From Paramacrobiotus richtersi (lineage: Eukaryota; Tardigrada; Eutardigrada; Parachela; Macrobiotidae), in the NCBI GenBank assembly GCA_034698045.1, contig JAQGAU010001190.1:1-20787 (forward strand): DNA of 20,787 bases. The letters are read 5' to 3'. Of the stretch, positions 15,735 to 20,787 are shown piece after piece; within the stretch, counting starts at the first letter, position 1, and each line of letters opens with the position of its first letter. The position numbers and the translations under genes were made by a program. The notes beneath the pieces are model-generated. The model was not told where the DNA came from and made no database searches. It was given only the letters and a program-made list of their open reading frames with translations.

Positions 15735-15850
15735 TCAGCCGGATATTTTTTCCGGATGCATTCGTGTCAGCAGTTTCGTCCAGACACTTTTGCCATTGCC
15801 CAGTAACTAGTCATTTCCAACCGGATACTTTTGCCGGATGCATTCAGATG
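15735..15850 (+). repeat. Degenerate direct repeat built on CCGGATGCATTC
   Basis: CCGGATATTTTTTCCGGATGCATTC starts near 15738, and CCGGATACTTTTGCCGGATGCATTC starts near 15821. Between them CCAGACACTTTTGCCATTGCC (near 15780) is a weaker third copy, giving a spacing of roughly 42 bases. Shorter relatives (GTCCGGGTGAAGCT, GTCCGGATGAAACT, GTGCGGATGACC) continue to about 16040. The unit is itself partly palindromic (CCGGA...TCCGG). Confidence 0.5.
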
Positions 15851-17339
15851 AGTAGATACATGTATATCAAAAGTACTCTGGGTAACTGTCTACCGGGCAC
15901 CGGCAAACCTGTCCGGGTGAAGCTAACTATTTAAGGAATTCCGCCTAAAGTGCCAGTGGAAACTGCGGTTTTACCGGTTCTGGAAAAAAGTGTCCGGATG
16001 AAACTATTCACGGTGTTTCGGCGAAAGTGTGCGGATGACCTTTCCGTTGATGTCCTTGGTTCACGCAAAACCTCAGAAAAGGAAAAATTAATTGTTCAGT
16101 GGGCAAGATTTAAGCGAAACAGAGCTGTTATTCTCCGGACGGTTTTACGGGTCACATCCGTGCCACGTCACCGTCACGCGAAATTTCGTGCAAGTATTTG
16201 AGGCTGCACGATTGGGCACTTCCTTGAAACTGGAGAAACAGCGCGGTAACAGAATCTCCCAATCTTCCTATTCCTGTTTTGAACAGGTTATTGCGACAAA
16301 TCAAAAGTACAAGTGCTGTTCGGGTGTGTTTGCTGCACCGGAACTGATCCCGGTGTTAAGATCACTCGTGTCCTACATCACCTTTTTTTTAAACATTTTA
16401 CAATTATATGAAATATTTGTAGATTGTAACATTTTTTACCTGGTACGAGCTTCGCTCGTGCGTTTCGCAAATTTTTACACAAGCTGTTCGTATTGTATGC
16501 AAATCTGTATATTTTTCAACAGTCTTTATCAAAAATACGAACAGGAAATATAAAAGTTATGAAATAAAGCTGGAATTCCGCCATGCATTCGATTTTGTTG
16601 CGCACGTTGAAAGAGAATTAAGTGCCCGGTTTCAACGCTCATGCACTACGGTTTGACCACATGCAGCAGCAGTAATGTTCCGGTGATGTATTTTATAGCG
16701 AATTCATAAAATAAAAACGCTATGAAATCGAAGAACTAATAAAGGTGAATGCAAGACAAAATTATTAGCAATCACAAAAAAAAAACTTACGTACAACTTT
16801 TATTTTTAGTAAAATTAGTCTTTTTCAGACTGTGGTGTGACACGGAAGTCTGTTTTTTTAGTATCGCTTTTTGCATTGCACTCCGCATTCATTAACAGTA
16901 AAAGATTCATTAAAGCTTGTGCTTTGTATTTCGATTGGTTTGCCTGCCAACAGAAGCCGTTAAATGAACGGGAAAATTGACTAGATTATACACGGTGGGT
17001 GAGGTGCTTGTACAATAACCGCAATCGAAGCAACAGAAAAAGCACAGCCGTAAAAAAACAATTACACGCATTGTTCTGCTTAAGCGGCATCCTACCAGTT
17101 CCGTAATCAACGTAGTGTGCATGATGTTGCTGCCCTACTGCGGTGGGCGACGGTAGGTACCAGTTCTGCTCAAATCCCTCGATATTTCATTTCTGTCGTT
17201 GGATTCTGTAAACAGTGGTAATTCTTGTTTAATCCTACTGGAAACTGGGCAACTACCATTTTGTTAATTTCGCACTAAGGTAACGCGTTTGATTTTTGAT
17301 TTTTCACAGTGCTACGTTTGCTCAGGGTTGACAATTACT

Positions 17340-17369
17340 GGCACGACGCATTGCAGGAACCTGATCGCA
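17340..17369 (+). repeat. 5'-region block shared by the two coiled-coil genes
   Basis: Matches 10314-10343 in 25 of 30 bases (GGCAC..CGCATT.CA.GA.CCTGATCGCA). It lies 60-90 bases before the start codon in both genes. Conservation outside the coding region marks either a shared promoter/leader element or a recent duplication. Confidence 0.6.
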
Positions 17370-17428
17370 GCGCCATTTTGGTATTTGCATTCTGCGTGAT
17401 TCGTTAGATCCCTCAGCAATCATCAGCC

Positions 17429-18092
17429 ATGGAATCAGTTGATAATGCAGTTTCAAGTTCGCCCAGCACAACAGGTACGTTTATCACCATCGACGCGGGG
17501 GCAGATGCTGAGCGCTTCACCACGTAATCCCGCAAGTTTTCGCGACATCTACTCGAAGAACGATGCAGTTGCATTAACGATTTACAGTGACTTCTGCTTC
17601 CCGGCTTCTGGCGAAAGATCGTGAATGGTTGTCATATGCCAACAAAATGCTCAACGACCGAAGGAACTCGCAAGGTACTTCACCATTCATTCCATCATGT
17701 GCAGCGCGCGTAATGCGGATTCTTTCCATCTTCCTAGGAAGCATTGCCAAACTGGAGAACAAAGTCACCACTCTACAACGTGATTTTGACGCGCACAAGG
17801 CGTTCAGCGATGCCACGATCCAGCAGCTGCGTCAGGAACTCGACGAATCGAAAAACGCGCAGTCCGCTATGGAGACGCGTTGCAGCACGTTACAGGCGGA
17901 GAAGACGGATCTCGTGGCCAAGAATGAGCGTCTGGAGAAGCTGCGGGCTGGGTTTACGCGCGTGTCCGGTGACATTCAGCAGTTACTGGTAAGCTGCTTG
18001 AGATCATTGGCTCCCAGTGGCGGTCGTCCTTATTGGTCGTTTTTCAGGGGGAGGATGGTGCCGCTGCTGCCAAGAAACCCAAGAAAGGTTGA
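17429..18092 (+). CDS. Coiled-coil protein, short paralogue without zinc finger, four exons (142 aa)
   Basis: Exons: 17429-17474, 17588-17674, 17738-17988, 18048-18092; 429 nt in consistent phase (1,1,0). It starts MESVDNAVSSSPSTT, close in style to MENGQPADNATSSSS of the gene at 10401. Exons 1 and 2 sum to 133 bases in both genes although the individual sizes differ. Residues 16-45 contain REWLSYANKML, 46-128 are the coiled coil, and the last 14 residues are GEDGAAAAKKPKKG, a basic tail that could be a nuclear localisation signal. The introns are 113, 63 and 59 bases; the last two align with those of the other copy, including CATTGGTCG or TATTGGTCG before the final acceptor. The frame ends in TGA where the longer copy continues into a second exon copy and a zinc finger. 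Function unknown; heterodimerisation with the longer paralogue is possible. Confidence 0.8.
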
Positions 18093-18199
18093 GGAGCCTA
18101 ACCGTTAATAAGGAGTCCTTTGTCAGCGCCGTTAATTTCAAAACGTAAAGTTTTTATTGTTTGGAATGCTGACTGCTTAATTAGGTTCGTTTGGTTGCT

Positions 18200-18205
18200 A
18201 ATAAA
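18200..18205 (+). terminator. Poly(A) signal of the short coiled-coil paralogue
   Basis: AATAAA 108 bases after the stop codon, followed by an A-rich stretch. Confidence 0.55.
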
Positions 18206-18923
18206 GCAAAAAAATTAAAATTATGCAAAAATTTCAATCAACAATTTGTGAATCAGATAATATTGTGCGCAGCAAGAATAACACACTGCAGAAACGGTCA
18301 TATTTCTGCGTTAGAGGCAGCATAGCACGCATAATATAGAAGCCGCCGTAAACTGCAACAGTCTTTTCTCTCTACAAACTCATCGTATTATCGCATGGGC
18401 CGCTATGTTAACAGTTAGTAATTTCAAAAATTCATAATTATTGATCGTTCATAAGCCCCCCTTAACAAAAGACACCCCGGAATCAGTACATATACCACTT
18501 CATTTTGAGCTTATATTTTTGCGAATGTGGTGCCTCAGGTAATCTACTAGTTAGTACAACTGCTACGAATTTGTTGCCATCTTTAATAGCCGTACTGTAG
18601 GTGTACGGCTTTTTGGAAATTAAGTTGTTTCTAATTTACTAGACAAAAACCGTCTTTAAAAAATATTCTATTCAAATTTTACACGGTATTATTTAGGCAT
18701 CGAAGTGGTGATATCTTATTGTGATGGCGTCGATATCACCGATCGATATCATGCGATATGTGGTCAACGCCTAAACGGCAATGTTTCTTTTTCCACTACC
18801 GTTGTGCAATTAGCAGTTCTGACTCTTCTAATAAACAAACGTTTAATAGCGCTTAAAGCGTAAGTGACACCTGTTTGCAGGTCGCCTGGCAGGTACACAC
18901 TGGTCGCTGCAGTCGCGCTTATG

Positions 18924-19046
18924 GAGTCGCGGTCGTCGCGGCAGTTTTCAGCAATGCCATACCAGCGGATATACTGGAAGCTGCCGTCGCGCACATATAA
19001 TGCAGTCGCGGTCGTCGCGGCCGTTTCCAGCACTATTATACCAGCG
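18924..19046 (+). repeat. GC-rich direct repeat, two copies of about 45 bp
   Basis: Copy 1 (18924-18967) and copy 2 (19002-19046) share AGTCGCGGTCGTCGCGGC, then GTTTTCAGCA/GTTTCCAGCA, and end ATACCAGCG. The spacer also contains GCCGTCGCG. The CpG-rich composition is unlike the flanks. Confidence 0.6.
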
Positions 19047-19464
19047 CCGCACACGCGCCGTGCTGTCAGTGCATTCTGATGTCCGAATTAGCTCATCATC
19101 AGAAGTTCATCAGATTTGCTTTTTTACTAACTATTATTGCCGGGTTAAAGCGTCTGTAAGCGACAGGTGCAAATTTCGTTCCAGTGTGACCCAGCAAACC
19201 AGTTCAACAAATGTAATCGTGCAACTTCACTTAATATACATACGTACGTCACCAGAAAGAGATCTGTGTGTTCAGTCTTTTTAATTCGTGACATCAAAAA
19301 GTAGTGTGAAAGCCCCAGTCAGGCTTTAACCTTTACAAGCACACATTAAAGAAATTCAATGCATTAGTTAACAATGTTCAGTACCAGAAAGCCTGGCGGA
19401 ATTGATCAGATTTAGGTACTCCGTCATTCGAGATTTAGCTGATTCTGCAGAATAATCTAATAAG

Positions 19465-19908
19465 ATGCAACAAACACCCGAATCTCGAACGCTGATTCAG
19501 GAATATTTTGCCAGCGACTATTACGAGCACATTCATTTGGAGGAACAGTCCGGTAAACTGTATTTTTTTTGGCTGAGCTGCCTGTCGCAGACCGATAAAA
19601 CTGTAGAATCGCACAGCTATAGACAGACTCTGGTATGACGTGGAGAGGCGTTGTTCAGAACGCGATTATTTGACTATCGTTCTCATTCTCAAGTTTCAAC
19701 CGATGACAGTATCAAACTGCTGCGCAGCGAATCGTTTATCCGAGTCGTTTATAACTTAGCAGTGCAACACACAAACGCGGGTTTTGCGAGATTTGTTAAC
19801 GGCATAATACAGCGGAAGACAATTCGCCTCCTTTTACGTCCAAGATCTGATATGCGCGACACGTTTATAGTAACTTTTCCTCACCTTTTTTATACTCTCA
19901 TCTTTTAA
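19465..19908 (+). pseudogene. Bcl-2-family-like reading frame interrupted by one TGA
   Basis: From the ATG at 19465 the frame runs 147 sense-or-stop positions to TAA at 19906-19908 with one internal TGA at codon 58 (19636-19638). Residues 6-20 (ESRTLIQEYFASDYY) resemble a BH4 helix. Residues 51-65 read SYRQTLV-stop-RGEALF, matching the BH3 pattern L-x-x-x-G-D/E-x-L with the stop at a variable position. Residues 88-114 (SESFIRVV..L...TNAGFARFV) resemble the helix leading into BH1 (F..V...L...NWGR.V), but the usual Trp is Ala. No BH2 or C-terminal membrane anchor was found, although frames continue at 20054-20266. The stop sits beside a possible donor (CTG|GTATGA), so exon 1 could end there, but the same-frame BH3 continuation argues for a broken gene, a sequencing error or readthrough. 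Bcl-2 proteins control mitochondrial apoptosis; family assignment is tentative. Confidence 0.4.
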
Positions 19909-20492
19909 CAGCTATTTCGTATAGTGTACTACTTTATTTTCCGCGCTGAACGAAACGTTTCGATTTATTATACAGCTGTCTCCTTACGAACGCGGTAATT
20001 TCTGACTCGAGCGGAACATTCCAGCATTCTACAGCAATACTGGCAAATTGGCAATGCCGCTAGAAACGGAAATCTTGACAGCCTTGATGAACAATCGGGG
20101 TACTAAGCCATTATTGTGCTGTAATATAGGTGTTATGGATTTTTTCTCTGTCACTAGAATGGACATTACAATTTCTAGCAACGGAAACGATGAAACAGTA
20201 GAAAATACTGTATATGTAACTCACACCAACACTCTGCATTCGCTTCTTCACCAAACTGTGTGGTAAGTTTTGCTGTCGTCTGACAATTTAATTATGCGTT
20301 GGTGAAGCGTATGTAAACTCACAAAAAATTGTTTATCATTAGCGACGTTTTACTAATTAGAAATCTTAGTAAAAGGGTGTCATTTCCGCTCAAATCATAC
20401 ACTAATAATCACTTACCTATTTATATACGGTCATATTCAACAAGTAAAAAGTACATTATATTCCAAAGCTATAGTACAGCCAAAGCTGTACT
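19909..20492 (+). other. Region between the two interrupted frames
   Basis: Contains an intact small frame from the ATG at 20054 to the TAG/TAA-type stop at 20264-20266 (70 residues, starting MPLETEILTALMNNRGTKPL). No family is recognised. It could be a downstream exon of the Bcl-2-like frame or noncoding. AG acceptors with pyrimidine tracts lie at 19911 and 19972. Confidence 0.25.
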
Positions 20493-20494
20493 AT
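20471..20494. repeat. Perfect 10-bp inverted repeat
   Basis: ATAGTACAGC (20471-20480) and GCTGTACTAT (20485-20494) are exact reverse complements around the four bases CAAA. The right arm runs into the ATG of the following frame (20493). Confidence 0.7.
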
Positions 20495-20787
20495 GACCCA
20501 GAAGCAGGCCGTGATGCCGTAACTACAGGCCTACGTGGCATCGGTTCGCGCCGCCAAAGAGCGTATTAACTTGCTACGCTGGTACGGCAGTCGTGTGGGA
20601 AATCCACTGGAAACCTACGCCGCATCGCGCGGGACTAGCCCGGAACTGTTAAAGGCATCCATTATAGTTTTGGGGGCTTTATTCATGACTTAAAAATGTA
20701 CTCAACAACATATGCCGAATCAAATGAAAAAGTTGTCCCAGTTGGCCCGTGAAGGAACAGTTGCCAAAATCAGCTGGGAATTACCAC
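20493..20787 (+). pseudogene. Coding-like frame with two in-frame stops, cut by the window end
   Basis: One frame reads MTQKQAVMP, stop (20520-20522), LQAYVASVRAAKERINLL, RWYGSRVGNPLETYAASRG, TSPELLKASIIVLGALFMT, stop (20691-20693), a short stretch, then MPNQMKKLSQLAREGTVAKI to the end. The segments use GC-ending codons like the real exons here, and KASIIVLGALF looks like the start of a membrane segment. The N-terminal pattern (LE..... G....LL......LGAL) faintly recalls the first segment of REEP/DP1/Yop1 proteins, which is too weak to name it. Either a decaying gene, or exons with small introns that I cannot resolve: GTAACTACAG beside the first stop has GT and AG ends but is only ten bases. 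Confidence 0.35.

Larger units (their letters stand above)
15269..17428. other. Long region without a convincing gene
   Basis: Several open frames lie here (for example 15446-15934, 15950-16201 and 16092-16553 on +), but none has a recognisable domain, a clean start or a splice structure. The region contains degenerate CCGGAT-type repeats (15735-16040), a small perfect hairpin ACGAGC-TTC-GCTCGT (16446-16460), and near its right end a stretch (16918-16995) similar to 12830-12910. The last part carries the 5' region of the coiled-coil paralogue. Decayed mobile or duplicated DNA is likely, but unproven. Confidence 0.4.
18093..19464. other. Region without a recognised gene
   Basis: The left part is the 3' flank of the coiled-coil gene. 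Around 18266-18400, bits such as TCTGCGTTAG and CTCATCG recall the 5' flank of the gene at 10401 (10020-10180), which may indicate a further truncated duplicate. From 18700 the DNA is richer in G and C, with GATATC-type repeats (18725-18760) and the direct repeat described separately. A - strand open frame at 18764-19054 covers that repeat and has no recognisable domain. Confidence 0.4.

Noticed and set aside
16910..17122. Reverse-strand Cys/Phe-rich frame near the coiled-coil paralogue
   Set aside because: The homologous DNA at 12830-12910 does not preserve this frame, so it is not under coding constraint.
18764..19054. Reverse-strand frame of 96 residues
   Set aside because: It mostly translates the GC-rich direct repeat, which keeps several frames open by composition.
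1..20787. CRISPR array, bacterial operon, rRNA or viral replication genes
   Set aside because: No regularly spaced identical repeats, no operon-like gene packing and no recognisable rRNA or viral core proteins.

Overview
The window is invertebrate animal nuclear DNA. Coding exons are GC-richer and are separated by AT-rich GT...AG introns of roughly 57 to 1,160 bases; there is no bacterial operon structure, Shine-Dalgarno spacing or viral core gene. The phylum cannot be fixed from the sequence. The divergence of the proteins and the intron style would fit a small ecdysozoan such as a tardigrade, but that is a guess. All gene models were built by eye from ORFs, splice signals and phase agreement.

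Layout. (1) 1626-9830, + strand: a 13-exon gene whose exons join in consistent phase into 835 codons. It encodes a PAS-A/PAS-B protein with a Gln-rich coiled coil, best explained as the circadian transcription factor CLOCK. No bHLH DNA-binding domain is visible in the 1.6 kb upstream or in the first exons. One intron holds GC-rich inserts with inverted-repeat ends, and another carries a 194-bp tandem duplication. (2) 10401-12269, + strand: a six-exon gene for a 314-residue protein with a conserved coiled coil, two tandem copies of a small exon and a C-terminal C2H2 zinc finger. (3) 12639-12776, - strand: a doubtful coiled-coil terminal exon. (4) 13588-15268, - strand: a three-exon gene for a secreted leucine-rich-repeat protein with a C-terminal tail typical of GPI anchoring. 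(5) 15269-17428: about 2.1 kb without a convincing gene, containing degenerate repeats. (6) 17429-18092, + strand: a four-exon paralogue of gene 2 that keeps the coiled coil but ends early, without the zinc finger. (7) 18093-19464: no gene; a GC-rich direct repeat. (8) 19465-19908, + strand: a reading frame with BH4-, BH3- and BH1-like segments of the Bcl-2 family, interrupted by one in-frame TGA inside the BH3-like motif. (9) 20493-20787, + strand: a coding-like frame with two in-frame stops that runs off the window, preceded by a perfect hairpin.

The genes do not look functionally coupled; this is an ordinary eukaryotic neighbourhood with a local gene duplication. The points of most interest are the CLOCK-like gene without a visible bHLH, the coiled-coil/zinc-finger gene pair that differs by exon duplication and C-terminal loss, and the stop-interrupted Bcl-2-like frame.
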